The position numbers were made by a program, and so were the translations under genes. Shown one piece after another: positions 12,401 to 22,816 of a stretch of DNA of 64,000 bases. The stretch spans positions 406,332-470,331 of the forward strand of contig PCDI01000016.1 of the NCBI GenBank assembly GCA_002778195.1. Direction: 5' to 3'. Below the pieces are notes generated by a model. That model searched no databases and had not been told where the DNA came from. It was given only the letters and a program-made list of their open reading frames with translations. The stretch is from Raffaelea ambrosiae. Its lineage: Eukaryota; Ascomycota; Sordariomycetes; Ophiostomatales; Ophiostomataceae. Within the stretch, counting starts at the first letter, position 1. Each line of letters starts with the position of its first letter.

Positions 12401-12980
12401 GACCTGGGCACGCCCACACTCGGGCTCTGCGCGCGAGCATGTGTGTCGCAGCGACGAACGGTGGGGTGCCTGCGCAACAGACACGCTCCGGAGCACCCTG
12501 GTCGCCCACGGCCGCCCAAGACCGCCCACACCCTGGTCCAATGCAACCGTCGGGCCATGTTCGCCATGGGCTAGTCTGCCTACGCGGTAAGTCCCCCATC
12601 CCATCGCATCGTATTAGTCTGTAAGGGACATGGCCAATACTACGACAACCGACTTTGGTATGTGCAGCACTTCCGATGGGTCTGCCCGTTTCCTTTTTCT
12701 CTCCCTCCCCCCCTCCTCTCTTCTTCTTTTACTTCCCTCTCTCTTCCCTCTCTCTCTTTCCTCTCTTTCCCTCTTTCTTTGCCAAGCCTTCTTCCCTTGA
12801 GAGCATCTTCGCGTTGCTTTCGTTCTCTCGTTTTCCTCACCCTCAGTCGTTCACTACAACCCCCCCCGTCTGCTTCACTCCTTTAGCAGACACCACGCTC
12901 GCTCAACAACCTTATAAAAACAACAGAAAAACAAAAACATACACCTATTCCCCCCATCCTATTCTCTAATTCCCACCATA

Positions 12981-14699
12981 ATGAAAGGAACCATCGTGGC
13001 GGCGGCGGCTGCCCTCCTCGGCAGCGCCAGCGCGTCTGTTCACCACCGGCACGAGTTCTTCCACAAGCGTGCCAACTACACCGAGGTCTGCGCGACGTAC
13101 ACGACCACGACCACGGGCGAGCTGATCTGGACGCCCGTGCCCCAGTGCACCAAGAACTGCCCGGCCACGAGCAGCAGCAGCCCGCCGGAGGTGATCGTCA
13201 AGACGACGGCCACCAGCTCCACGCCGACGGCCGTGCCGACCACGACCACCGTCAAGCCGACGGTCACGACCGAGGTGCCCTGCACCGTGCCCACGCTCGT
13301 GGTCGAGACCTGCCCGACGCCGGGCACCTACTCGTTCCCGGCCACCACCGTTGTCGTGACCGAGACCACCACCGTCTGCGGCGCCTCGACCACCGCGGTG
13401 CCCTCGGGCACCCACACGCTCGGCGGCGTCACCACCGTCGTCGAGACGGCCACCACCATCACCTGCCCCGTGGCCACCACGTCGACGGCGTCCGGCGGCG
13501 TGGTCACCAGCATCATCGAGACCACCACGTACGTCTGCCCGTCCGCCGGCACGTACACCATTGCGCCCGTGACCACGACCTGCACCGTCGAGGAGACCGT
13601 CGTCGTGCCCGTCGTGACCTCCTTCACCCCCGGCACCTACACCAAGCCGGCCGTCGTCACCACCGTGACCGAGACCGACTACGTCGTGTACTGCCCCTTT
13701 GACGTGCCCTCGCCGACGACCACGGCCGTCCCCGTTGTGCCCACCACCAAGGTGGCCGTGACCACGCAGCCCGCCGTGACGACCAGCCCCAGCACCACCA
13801 AGCCGGCCGTGGTCCAGACCACCAGCAGCAGCAGCACGTCGTCGGCCCCGGCCACGTCGTCGTCGTCGACCAGCTCGTTCCCCAAGCTGGGCGGCACCGG
13901 CGACCAGTGGGCCATCACCTACACGCCGTACACGACCTCGGGCCAGTGCAAGACCAAGTCGGAGGTGCTCGTGGACCTGCAGGCGATCAAGGCCAAGGGC
14001 TTCACCACGATCCGCGTGTACTCGACCGACTGCGACACGCTGCCCAACGTGGGCGCGGGCTGCTCGGCGACGGGCCTCAAGATGATCATTGGCGTGTTCA
14101 TCGGCGAGGTCGGCTGCGACAACGGCAACCCGGACGTGGCGTCGCAGGTGGCCGACATCAAGGCGTGGGCGCAGTGGGATCTGGTCGAGCTGGTGGTGGT
14201 CGGCAACGAGGCCGGCCACAACGGCTACTGCACGCCGTCGCAGCTGAGCTCGCTGGTGGTCGAGGTCAAGACGATCATCAAGGAGGCCGGCTGCGACGTG
14301 CCCGTGACCACCACGGACACCGTGGCCACGTGGCAGGACACTGAGTTTGCCAGCGCGCTGTGCAGCGTCGTCGACGTGGTGGCCTGCAACGCCCACGCCT
14401 ACTTCAACGCCGAGACGACGCCGTCCGAGGCCGGCACCTTTGTCGCCGGCCAGCTGCAGATCGTCAAGGACGTCTGCGGCGGCGACATGGAGGGCTACGT
14501 GCTCGAGTCGGGCTGGCCGTCGTCCTGCGCCGCCAACGGCGTGGCCACGTGCAGCACGGCCGACCAGGAGACCGCCATCAGTTCGCTCAAGGCGGAGCTG
14601 GGCTCGTCCATTGTCTTCTTCTCCTTCTCCGACGACGACTGGAAGGACAACGGCTCGTGCGAGTGCGAGCAGCATTGGGGCTGCGGCCAGCTGTTCTAG
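12981..14699 (+). CDS. secreted GH17 cell-wall beta-1,3-glucanase / glucanosyltransferase
   Basis: A 572-residue secreted protein. ATG 12981 is followed by a signal peptide (about residues 1-18) and a Kex2-type Lys-Arg site (FFHKR, about residue 33). Next comes a long Thr/Val/Cys-rich region (about 45-300) with repeated TTVVVTETTT-like blocks, probably O-mannosylated and wall-embedded. The C-terminal GH17 domain starts near residue 305 (QWAITYTPYTTSGQCKT). Catalytic residues are visible: the acid/base Glu410 in VVGNEAGH and the nucleophile Glu509 in LESGWPSS. Cys-rich ends (CECEQHWGCGQLF) suggest disulfides. It resembles Scw11/BtgE-type wall proteins that cut or rearrange beta-1,3-glucan. There is no GPI signal; the C-terminus is hydrophilic. 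A C/T-rich leader precedes the ATG. Confidence 0.9.
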   Translation: MKGTIVAAAAALLGSASASVHHRHEFFHKRANYTEVCATYTTTTTGELIWTPVPQCTKNCPATSSSSPPEVIVKTTATSSTPTAVPTTTTVKPTVTTEVPCTVPTLVVETCPTPGTYSFPATTVVVTETTTVCGASTTAVPSGTHTLGGVTTVVETATTITCPVATTSTASGGVVTSIIETTTYVCPSAGTYTIAPVTTTCTVEETVVVPVVTSFTPGTYTKPAVVTTVTETDYVVYCPFDVPSPTTTAVPVVPTTKVAVTTQPAVTTSPSTTKPAVVQTTSSSSTSSAPATSSSSTSSFPKLGGTGDQWAITYTPYTTSGQCKTKSEVLVDLQAIKAKGFTTIRVYSTDCDTLPNVGAGCSATGLKMIIGVFIGEVGCDNGNPDVASQVADIKAWAQWDLVELVVVGNEAGHNGYCTPSQLSSLVVEVKTIIKEAGCDVPVTTTDTVATWQDTEFASALCSVVDVVACNAHAYFNAETTPSEAGTFVAGQLQIVKDVCGGDMEGYVLESGWPSSCAANGVATCSTADQETAISSLKAELGSSIVFFSFSDDDWKDNGSCECEQHWGCGQLF

Positions 14700-15838
14700 A
14701 TTTGAAAAAGAAAAAAAAGAAAAGCTAGGGAAAACCAAGAAAAAAACACAAAACCCACACAACGTTCGGGGGGGGGGGGACACAGAAAAAAAGAACCACC
14801 CATGTGTATCTCTCTCTCGTCAGCGATATAGATCCTTCTCTCTCCGCCCCCTCTTGTGCCTTTTCGTCACCGCTCCCCCCTACTTTTCCCCTTTCTAGAG
14901 TCTAGCTCACGCCGGCAAGTACTCGTCCACGACACAACGTCCTCCTTTCCTTTGTCTTGAGAAAAAAAACAAAAACCCCATTCTTTACTTACCTGTATAT
15001 GATTAGCCTGGTCTTTTTTGTGTTTTCTTTTTTTTTGTAACTCTTCTTCTCTTCCATGGGAGTTTTTTTTTTTAATTGGGCGTGTTTTTCCCATCATTTA
15101 TGGAGTCCAAAGTCAAATATGTCAAATGTCAAGAGAACAAAAGAAACCCGGTCAAGCACACAAAGAGAGGAAAGAAGAAAAGAAACCAAACTCGCCAGGC
15201 GAATCAGACAATCAAAACCACACAGGGAAAGAAAAGAATTACCCATCAAAACAAACCTCTCTCATCGAGACTGCGAGACGTCGTCATCGTTCCTAATCGT
15301 CATCCATCATTGTCATATTCATCATGATACCTTCAATTTTTTTTTTGTGGCAAGGGAAAATGGGGAAAATGGGAGGGCGACAGCCTGATCTCTATTTTTT
15401 TGTTTTTTGCTTTATTTTCGTCGTCACATTTACACATCATGGGCCGGATGTTTCTGCTGCTTTTTTTGTCTTTTTTATTTTTACTTTTCCGCACAGCCTT
15501 GTTCGCCTAGACCGTGTGGACTTTGTGTAATTTCTATTATTTAGTGTCTATTCTTACAACCACCACCCACCAGCCACCTTTACATATCTTATGAAACGGA
15601 ATGCCAGCTTTTTGTCTCCTCTTTTTTTTTCTTCTTCTTTTCGTTTGTGCCATGCTCGACTCTTTTGCAAGAGGCTTTCGTAGGATGTAGTCCAAATGGC
15701 ATGAAGGCCCTGGATCCATGTGAAGCGTCCGTGTCTCGAGGGATGACGAGTCTCGTCCATGAGGTCGATATGCACTTGTTCTAGATACCGCAACAGATCT
15801 ATGCTTCTTCCGACTTCTTCCCCCCCTCCTCTTCTCGT
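14700..15838. other. convergent 3' intergenic region
   Basis: AT-rich 1.1-kb spacer between the ends of the glucanase and AAA-ATPase genes, with many A/T homopolymers and a G run at about 14768-14779. It is likely 3' UTR sequence. I see no gene or RNA. Confidence 0.6.
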
Positions 15839-18800
15839 TTAGCTCGCCGCCGGCCGCCGCACCATCGCCCCTTCGGACCCCAGCTTCGTCGGCCCGACCA
15901 CAAAGCCCATGTGCCGCCGCGTCTTCCGCCGCTTGTCGCCGTACCGCTCGTCAAACCGCCGGATCGCCTGCAGCGACGCCATGTCCTCGCTCGTGCTCGA
16001 CCCGATCTCGGCCAGCGCCTGGGCAAAGTGCGCCGGCCGCAGCACCCGCCTCTGGGGATACGCCGTGCCGGCGGCGGCGGCGTCCCGGTTGCGCACCTCC
16101 TCGCGCACGGCCTCCATGGCCGCCGCCACACACAGGTTCTTGAGGTCGGACCCCGAGTACAGCTCCGTGTCGGCGCCGGCCAGCGTCTCCAGCGACACCG
16201 CCGGGTCGAGCACCTCGTCGCGCAGCAGCACGCGCAGGATGGCCAGGCGGCCGGCCGCCAGCGGCAGGTCCACCAGGATGCGCCGCGGCAGCCGGCGCAG
16301 CACCGCCTCGTCCAGGTCGAACGGCCGGTTGGTGGCCACCATGACAAAGGCCTTCATCTGGCCGTCCAGCCCGTCCCACTCGCGCAAAAACTGGTTGATC
16401 GTCTCGCGGTGGCCGCCCCGGCCGGGCCGCGTCTGGCGCGCGCCCAGCAGCGCGTCCGCCTCGTCCAGGAACAGGACCACCGGCGCAATCTTGCGCGCCA
16501 GCGAGAACAGCGCCTGCACGTTCTTCTCGCTGTTGCCGACCCACATGTCGTTGATGCTGGCCGCGCTCACCTCGAGCATGTTGGCCCCGCTCTGGTGCGC
16601 GACCGCCTTGGCCAGCAGCGTCTTGCCCGTGCCGGGCGGCCCGTACAGCAGACAGCCCGGGATGCGCTCGGCCGCCAGCACGCCGTACTGGAAGGCCTCC
16701 GGCCGCACCAGCGCCAGCGACGTCAGCGCCTGCAGGGACTCCTTGGTCGCCGCCGGCAGCACAATGTCGTCAAACGTGGTCTGGATGGCGCGCGGGTCGA
16801 TGAGGTCGCTCAAGAACTTGCGCTCGTACTCGTTGTAGTCGTTGGGCTGGATCGTTTTCAGCTCGCCGCCGATGCGGATCTCGGGGAGCGAGGCCGACGC
16901 GTTGGGCCCCCCGCCCTCCAGACCCGTGCCACCACGTCCATTGAAACCGCCGCCGCCGCCGCCGCCGCCGCCGCTGCTGCTGCTGCTGCTGCCGCCATAC
17001 TCATCGGAGCCGCCATAGTCACCGCCACCGCCAGCGGCGCGCGAACCTCCGCGCCCGCGGGTGAACGGCGAAAAGTACGGTTCCCGCGCGCCGGTGGCGT
17101 CGCGCCAGAGGCGGTCCTGGTCCTGCACCGAGCGCAGGGCGCGGACAAAGCTCTGCGGGTCGCAGGCGTGCTGGAGCGTCGTTTGATGGTGGTGGTGGTG
17201 GCGGTGATGAGGAGGACGAACGCCGCCGCCGCCGAGCACCTGGGCGGCAAAGCGGTAGACCCAGTGGTGGTCGTAGACGGTCGCCGAGAGGGCCTCTCGC
17301 AGCTCAGGAGGGACGACACCGCCGGCGCCATCACTGCTGCCGGTGTTGCTGGGCGACCAGCGTTTCCGCTCGGTCGTCCACTGCAGGTATGCCGGGTTCA
17401 GCGGCTCGGCCGTCAGGGCGGCGATCATGGCGCGGATGTTGGCCATGTTCTCGTCGAACAGGTCTTGCTGTTCTTCCGCGTCCGAGGCCGCATTGCGACC
17501 GACGCGGAAGGGGATGATGTGGCAGTCCTCCTGGCGCAGGTCCTCGGCTCGTTCGAGCAGCGTGGCTCCGGCGACGGCGGCGGATCGGTCTGCCAGTGAC
17601 CCCGGGGTGGAGGAGGACGAGGCCGAGAGCCGGGTCATGTCGGCCGACGTCGAGCCGACCAGGACAATCTTTTGGCCGCGCTGCCACAGGCGGTCGACAA
17701 TGCTGCGCAGCTTGGCCAGCAGCTGGTAGCCCTCGGGGGTGGAGCTCAGCTCGATAAAGTGGTGGACGTGGAGGAGGAGTTGGGGGTTGGGGGGATGGTG
17801 GGAACAAGGTTGGCCCCCTCGGGGGTGGTGGTGGTCGGCGGCCCGCACCATCTCTTCGAGCGCATTGTTGATCTTGAGGTCGTCCCAGCGGTCGTCCATC
17901 TCGGACGGGTACATGGACGGCCGCATGGCCGACATGCGCGCCGCCGCCAGCAGGCCGCCCGCGCCGGCCTGCTTCAGGATCGCCAGGGGGACGCGCGGCG
18001 ACAGCAGCACCGACGCGGGCGCCACGTCGTCGTCGTCGTCGTCCACTTCGTCGTATCGGCTGTGGCTGTTGCTGCTGCTGCTGCTGCCATGGTAGCGACC
18101 ACCACTGACTCCGCTGCCGCCGCGACCGCCGCCGCCGATGCCACTCGACGGATACCGGTGCGCCATGCGGCCGTTCTTCTCGGCGACGGCGTAGCCCAGC
18201 ATGGCCAGGTTGCCGCGGGCCCAGTAGGTGGTCTGGCCGAGGTAGGGGCCGATGATGTCGGCGATGGCGCCGGCGTCGAGGTGGACGACGTCGGCGGACA
18301 GGATGCGGGCGACGTCGTCGACGAGCGAGACGGCCTTGCTGCGGCCGCGGTAGTTCATAATGGCCAGGACGCTGACGGGGCGCCGGAGGTCCTTGCCCGC
18401 GGACCGGGTGGTGCTGGCGGTGGTGCTGCTGGTGCTGCTGCCGCTGCTGCTCCCAGACCCGGCTGGGGCGACAGCGTGGAGCTCGGTGGCCATGGTGGCG
18501 CAGAGCTCGCGGAACGCCAGGCTCTCGCCGGCGTCCATGCCCAGGGGGTAGGGGAACCCCTGGGTGACGGCGTCGTCGGCCTCGCGGGCAATGTAGTCGA
18601 GGTTGGGGCCTGGCGAGGAGGAGGAGTCGGTGGTGGCGGCAGGGGGGGATGCGTGCTGGAGCTTGTTGCGGAGGTCGTCCTTGGTGGCGCGGCCAAAGAG
18701 GAACCGGGGCAGGTCGAGGGCGTTGTCCGGGTCGAGGGCAGTCAGGTCGATAGCGGGCGGTGGTGGTGGTGGTGGTTGTGATGGTGGTGGCTCGGAAGAG

Positions 18801-20110
18801 GCGGTGGTCTCGTCTGCTGCTGCGGCTGCTGCCGCTGTTGTTGTATCTACCCCAGCCTCGGGTAATGGCGGTGTTTCCTGGGGTGCTTCCTGTGCTTCCT
18901 GGGGTGCTTCCTGGGCTTCCTGGGGTGCTTCCTGTGCTTCCTGGGAAGTGTCTGGTGTCGAGACAGCTTCGCTCGGTTCGGCGCTTGTCTCGGCTGGGGC
19001 GACCGTGTCCGGTTGGGTTGCCACCGCCGTCTCCGTGGCCGTCTCCGCGGCCGCTTCGACCGCTTTCACTGCCGCCACCGCTGCCGCCACCTCGGCCGCC
19101 ACCTCGTCGGACAGAGCGACGGCCTCGGGATGCGCCTCGGGACGCGCCCCGGGACGGCAGGCCAGCGCCGCCGTCAGATACGTCGCCGCGGCCGCCACGG
19201 CCAGACCGCGCCGCTGGATTGCCTCGTCGAGGTCGAGGGCGAGGTCGAGGTCGTCGCCGGCAGCGGCTCCGCCCACCTCGCGCAGATGCGCCCGCGCCTG
19301 GTCGACCTTGCGCGCGTCCCAGGCGGCCCCCCGCAGCCAGGCCTCGAGGTACTGCTGCATGTCCTCGTATTCTTGCTGTGTGAGCTGTTTGTCCGGATTT
19401 TCCGTGTTTTCCGTGTTTTCCGTGTCTGCATTGGTATCCCTCGGAAACACCAGCTGGCTGGCCGCGGCCAGGTCGGCTCGGAAACTGTCCAGTGTCGTCT
19501 GGTGCGGCCGCTGTGGTCGGTGCAGGCGCACCCGGTCGTTGAGAAACCATTCGGGCAGGCGGAGGACCGGCAGGGCATCGTAGCTGCGGCTCCGGCCCAT
19601 GCGCCCGCGGCCGACCACGCCCGCAAAGGCTTCCCGGAGGCTCTCGGTCGGGGTGGGTTTGGTCAAGGGTGTCGAGGTCGAGGAGGTCGTGGTGGTGGTG
19701 GTGGTGGCGCTGACAGTCGGTGGAGGCGCAGCGGGTGGTGATGGTGGTGGTGGTGGTGGTGTTGCGCTGCTGCTCGCCGGGGGGGACCCTGCCGTTTCGT
19801 TGGCAGCAGCAGCATCGGACGCATCGTTGCCGCCGGTGCTGGCGCTCGGCCCGGCAGCCGCACTGCTGCTGGTCGTCTCCGGCGACTCGTCGGGCGGCGG
19901 GCCGCGCGCGGCCGACGAGGCGATGAAGCCGCGACGCGCACCCCCCCACGGCGGCTTCCTGCTGCGTGTGGCGGTGTTGGTAGCGGCAGGGACGCGGTGG
20001 TGGCGGGCGGCGGCCGCGACGACGGGCTGCAGCGGCGAGGCGCCATTCGAGGAAGCAGCAGCGACAACGGCCTGCTGCAGGGCGACGCGCGCCCCTAAGA
20101 CCGGAGGCAT
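15839..20110 (-). CDS. mitochondrially targeted AAA ATPase, Msp1/spastin-like
   Basis: A single-exon 1423-residue protein. Its N-terminus is Ala/Arg-rich, free of acidic residues for about 70 positions, and contains RRGFIASSAARG, as in mitochondrial presequences. Residues ~75-500 are low complexity, including repeats of EAPQEAQ (about 390-410). The C-terminal third holds one AAA module: Walker A GPPGTGKT near 1155, Walker B VVLFLDEADALLGA near 1215, sensor-1 VATNRPFD near 1262, and an Arg-finger segment (RRLPRR) just after. The module resembles the Msp1/ATAD1, spastin and katanin clade, which remodels or extracts membrane or filament proteins. Pezizomycotina carry such long mitochondrial AAA proteins of unclear role; the exact function is unknown. 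It lies upstream of, and on the same strand as, the SDR gene. Confidence 0.82.
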   Translation of the reverse strand: MPPVLGARVALQQAVVAAASSNGASPLQPVVAAAARHHRVPAATNTATRSRKPPWGGARRGFIASSAARGPPPDESPETTSSSAAAGPSASTGGNDASDAAAANETAGSPPASSSATPPPPPPSPPAAPPPTVSATTTTTTTSSTSTPLTKPTPTESLREAFAGVVGRGRMGRSRSYDALPVLRLPEWFLNDRVRLHRPQRPHQTTLDSFRADLAAASQLVFPRDTNADTENTENTENPDKQLTQQEYEDMQQYLEAWLRGAAWDARKVDQARAHLREVGGAAAGDDLDLALDLDEAIQRRGLAVAAAATYLTAALACRPGARPEAHPEAVALSDEVAAEVAAAVAAVKAVEAAAETATETAVATQPDTVAPAETSAEPSEAVSTPDTSQEAQEAPQEAQEAPQEAQEAPQETPPLPEAGVDTTTAAAAAAADETTASSEPPPSQPPPPPPPAIDLTALDPDNALDLPRFLFGRATKDDLRNKLQHASPPAATTDSSSSPGPNLDYIAREADDAVTQGFPYPLGMDAGESLAFRELCATMATELHAVAPAGSGSSSGSSTSSTTASTTRSAGKDLRRPVSVLAIMNYRGRSKAVSLVDDVARILSADVVHLDAGAIADIIGPYLGQTTYWARGNLAMLGYAVAEKNGRMAHRYPSSGIGGGGRGGSGVSGGRYHGSSSSSNSHSRYDEVDDDDDDVAPASVLLSPRVPLAILKQAGAGGLLAAARMSAMRPSMYPSEMDDRWDDLKINNALEEMVRAADHHHPRGGQPCSHHPPNPQLLLHVHHFIELSSTPEGYQLLAKLRSIVDRLWQRGQKIVLVGSTSADMTRLSASSSSTPGSLADRSAAVAGATLLERAEDLRQEDCHIIPFRVGRNAASDAEEQQDLFDENMANIRAMIAALTAEPLNPAYLQWTTERKRWSPSNTGSSDGAGGVVPPELREALSATVYDHHWVYRFAAQVLGGGGVRPPHHRHHHHHQTTLQHACDPQSFVRALRSVQDQDRLWRDATGAREPYFSPFTRGRGGSRAAGGGGDYGGSDEYGGSSSSSSGGGGGGGGGFNGRGGTGLEGGGPNASASLPEIRIGGELKTIQPNDYNEYERKFLSDLIDPRAIQTTFDDIVLPAATKESLQALTSLALVRPEAFQYGVLAAERIPGCLLYGPPGTGKTLLAKAVAHQSGANMLEVSAASINDMWVGNSEKNVQALFSLARKIAPVVLFLDEADALLGARQTRPGRGGHRETINQFLREWDGLDGQMKAFVMVATNRPFDLDEAVLRRLPRRILVDLPLAAGRLAILRVLLRDEVLDPAVSLETLAGADTELYSGSDLKNLCVAAAMEAVREEVRNRDAAAAGTAYPQRRVLRPAHFAQALAEIGSSTSEDMASLQAIRRFDERYGDKRRKTRRHMGFVVGPTKLGSEGAMVRRPAAS

Positions 20111-20526
20111 GCGAGCGGCGAGGCGGGCTTGGTCATTGGGGGAGGGGGGAAAGGGGTTTCGGGAAAAGGAAAGAAAGAAAAAATAAAAAAACAGGAGGCG
20201 GAGTTGGGGGTTATTTTTTTGTGACTGTGGTTTTCGTTCCCGGACTCCTTCTTTCGTTTTATGCCTTTTTTTTTTTGGCTCGTGATTGTTAATAATACAT
20301 TTCGGACAGACAACACTGTTGCAAGGTTTTTGTAAAGGTAAGCCAGCAGCGGGCCAATGAGCGGACGAGAATCCGGACAGTAGACGCTAGGTCATATCGG
20401 GGCTAGTATGTCGGGGTACATTGTCTAGGTCGCGAGGATCACTAACACTTTGACGACGCTTGGCATTTCACGGGCAACAACAGATGGGGTCCCGGAGATT
20501 TTCTCGTTGTTTGTCAATTGCACAGA
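20111..20526. promoter_or_regulatory. upstream region of the AAA-ATPase gene
   Basis: A 416-bp spacer between the SDR stop and the AAA-ATPase start, both on the minus strand. It contains T-rich runs, a CCAAT box (20354-20358) and two copies of the word ATGTCGGGG/ATATCGGGG (about 20392-20416). No gene is seen. Confidence 0.4.
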
Positions 20527-22086
20527 TCACACGAGTGTTGGTTCTACTGGCTTGGGGTCTGCCATGTCTCGGACGTGTCTCTTGTCTTCCCTGTCGCCTG
20601 CGTCGACTTTGTCTGAATTGTCCGTCTTGTCCGTCTTGTCCGTTTTGTCCTTTTCTGTCTTGTCTGTCTTGTCTGCCTTGTCTGTCTTGTCTCCTCCCGC
20701 GTCGGGCGGTAGGGGAAAGTTGAGGTGCTTCCAGTCCTCCAGCTCCTCGGTCACGCACCGCAGCCGGTCGCGGATGCTCTCAATGGCATAGCTCCCGAGC
20801 GGCAGGCGCAGCGGCGGGAACGAGCAGTGCGCCAGCTGCCAGACCAGCTCGCCGCTCTTGATCACAGACGTCGGCTGGCGGTCGCCCAGCCACTGCATGA
20901 TGCGCGTGGTGTGCAGGGCGGGCGACGAGGACCCGGCGTACGGCTCGCTGGGCGGCTGGATCAGCCAGTGGCCCCAGGTGGGCAGCGGCGGGTTGGCAAT
21001 GGACCGGTTGTGGGCGATGACCCGACGTTTGGCGGGGGGGTACCCGGAGGAGGCGGTGGTGGTGGTGGTGGTGGTGGTGGTGGTGGCCGCCGGGGTAGCC
21101 GCCGAGGTGGATGCGTTGGTGTTCGTCGTGTTCGTCGTGTGGCCCGCGAGGGGGTCCGGGTCGCCTCCTCGTCCCGCCCGACCCCCCCCGGTCTCGTGGT
21201 CGTCCCGCCGCACCAGCCCCGGCTCGACCAGCGTCGCCTTGATGTTGTAGGGGTCGACCTCGTACTGCATGGCCTCGATCAGGCCCTCGACCGCGTACTT
21301 GGTCGCGCAGTAGGGGCCCTGGCCCGGCACGCCCAGCGACCCGGCCGTCGAGCTGAAGATCAGATAGCGGCCGCCGTGCTGGCCGTGCTGGCCGTGCTGG
21401 CCCTGCCGGCGCAGCCAGGGCAGCGTCGTCTGCAGGATGTGCACGGTGCCCATAAAGTTGGTCTCGAACTGGTTGCGCAGCTCGTGCTCGTCCTGGTCCT
21501 CGCACGCGCCCACCACGCCGTAGCCCGAGCAGTTGGCCACCACGTCCAGGCGTCCCCCAAAGTGCGCCAGCGCGCGCCGCACCACGCGCTCCACCGACGC
21601 GCGCGCGCGCACGTCGCAGAGGGCGCCCAGGCAGGACGACGCGGTGCGTCCGGCGGCCTGTGCCAACGACGCCGCCATGGCCTGGATCTGGGCCGGGCTG
21701 GTCTCGAGCGTGCGGCCGACCAGGGCCACGCAGTCGCCGTGGGCCAGCGCGCTCTTGACCACCGACCGCCCCATGTGCCCCGTGCCGCCAAAGACGAGCC
21801 AGACCAGCGGCTTGGTCGGCGTGTCCGGCAGCGGCGGGTCGCAGCTGGCCGGCAGCTGCACGCGCAGCTTGCTGCTGCTGCTGCTGCTGCTGCCGCCGCC
21901 ACCGCCGCCGCCGCCGACGGCCGTGGCGGCGGCGCTGTGGTTGCTGACCGACAGGCGGCCGCCGCTGCTGGCGGCCCCGAACGGACTGCTGGGGCCGCTG
22001 TCCATGCTGTGGTCGTCGCTGAAGTTGTCAAAGTCGTCGTTGAAGGCCCAGCCCCGTTTGAGGTCGGACGTGCCTTGTATGTCCAT
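20527..22086 (-). CDS. SDR-family NAD(P)-binding protein with low-complexity tails
   Basis: A 519-residue protein from ATG 22086; the frame stays open further upstream but has no ATG there. After an acidic, Ser/Gly-rich head (residues 1-80) comes a Rossmann core: GGTGHMGRS near 105, NCSG in place of the usual NNAG, the catalytic Ser in IFSSTAGS, and YxxxK as YCATKYAVEG. These place it in the classical short-chain dehydrogenase family, although the glycine motif is shortened. A Thr-rich insertion (TTTTTTTTTT) and a C-terminal run of KTDK repeats, encoded by a 9-bp microsatellite at about 20611-20697, are unusual. It sits at the edge of the polyketide cluster, and whether it belongs to it cannot be decided. 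The substrate is unknown. Confidence 0.75.
   Translation of the reverse strand: MDIQGTSDLKRGWAFNDDFDNFSDDHSMDSGPSSPFGAASSGGRLSVSNHSAAATAVGGGGGGGGSSSSSSSKLRVQLPASCDPPLPDTPTKPLVWLVFGGTGHMGRSVVKSALAHGDCVALVGRTLETSPAQIQAMAASLAQAAGRTASSCLGALCDVRARASVERVVRRALAHFGGRLDVVANCSGYGVVGACEDQDEHELRNQFETNFMGTVHILQTTLPWLRRQGQHGQHGQHGGRYLIFSSTAGSLGVPGQGPYCATKYAVEGLIEAMQYEVDPYNIKATLVEPGLVRRDDHETGGGRAGRGGDPDPLAGHTTNTTNTNASTSAATPAATTTTTTTTTTASSGYPPAKRRVIAHNRSIANPPLPTWGHWLIQPPSEPYAGSSSPALHTTRIMQWLGDRQPTSVIKSGELVWQLAHCSFPPLRLPLGSYAIESIRDRLRCVTEELEDWKHLNFPLPPDAGGDKTDKADKTDKTEKDKTDKTDKTDNSDKVDAGDREDKRHVRDMADPKPVEPTLV
20611..20697. repeat. coding 9-bp microsatellite (TTGTCYGTC)n
   Basis: A near-perfect array that encodes the Lys-Thr-Asp repeats at the C-terminus of the SDR protein. 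A related array occurs in the reducing PKS at about 43137-43190. Confidence 0.7.
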
Positions 22087-22816
22087 GTTGGGCAGGTGTA
22101 TCTTGGCTGGGGTGGTTGCTTTCGTTTGCTTGTCTTGTCCTTCCTCAGTCGGAACAGTCCGACACTCGTATCTCTCGTCTTTCCAGCATGAACCCGATGA
22201 AAAAGGAGAGTGTCTCCAGAGACGAGACGGAAGCGGGGAAACAAAGACCAGAAAAAAAGAGAAAGCCTCGTCTTGAGGCGAATACCACGAACAGGCTCGT
22301 GTGATGGCTAATATGCGGTTGCCGTCTTGGTCGGGAACGATCAAGCGCAGGACCAAGGATGGGAGAAGAAGAAGAAGAAGACGGAACTGGATTCGAGGGG
22401 ACGGGAGAAAAAGAACACACGAGCAGCGATCGGGGGCTGACCTGCTGTCGTCTGTTGGAGTTTGTTGGAGAAGGGTGTATTAGTTAATAAGGCTTCGCAC
22501 CAATCAGATGCCCCACATTTGCCAACTGCCGAGTTCTTTTGTCTCCCGTTGCCGAGAGTGAAGAGCAGACATGTATTATTATCCTTTTTGTTGTGGGGGG
22601 AAGTATACATGGAAATACAAAACAGAGAAGAGGTCCAAATGCAAAAGTCCTTGGTGCCTGGTGTTCAATACGTATACTTGTTTCTCTTCTGGCTTGGTGG
22701 ACAACTTTCAACCGGTTGTGGTTCCCCAGACACTGCGGAACATCGTATTCCCCACACTGCCTGCCAAACGGTTGACTAATCATAGTCTCGACTCGAACAC
22801 TGACTCTCCCTAGGCG
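22087..22816. other. spacer upstream of the SDR gene and downstream of the AflY-like gene
   Basis: A 730-bp spacer of moderate GC content; both flanking genes are on the minus strand. The part next to 22086 is purine/pyrimidine skewed and is probably the SDR leader. No gene is recognised. Confidence 0.45.

Larger units (their letters stand above)
6991..12980. other. gene-poor interval of about 6 kb
   Basis: No convincing coding region, tRNA or rRNA is seen on either strand; the open frames here are short and lack the GC-rich composition of real exons nearby. It holds T-rich runs, a G run (about 11103-11117), short direct duplications (14-15 bp at 7144-7173 and 9451-9480) and many copies of short words such as ACTACTCGTA and CTATGTA. 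The last ~330 bp (12680-12980) are C/T-rich and are probably the leader and promoter of the glucanase gene. A strong donor (GTAAGT at 12589) could start a 5' UTR intron, but this is speculative. Confidence 0.6.

Noticed and set aside
6991..12980. Several 100-215-codon frames in the gene-poor interval (for example minus strand 8125-8769 and 12130-12567)
   Set aside because: No domains, no introns of family type, composition like random sequence of this base content, and many overlapping frames on both strands.
22086..22356. Longer N-terminus for the SDR protein, in frame upstream of ATG 22086
   Set aside because: The extension begins only with a TTG codon and no ATG is available; the composition is unlike the rest of the protein.
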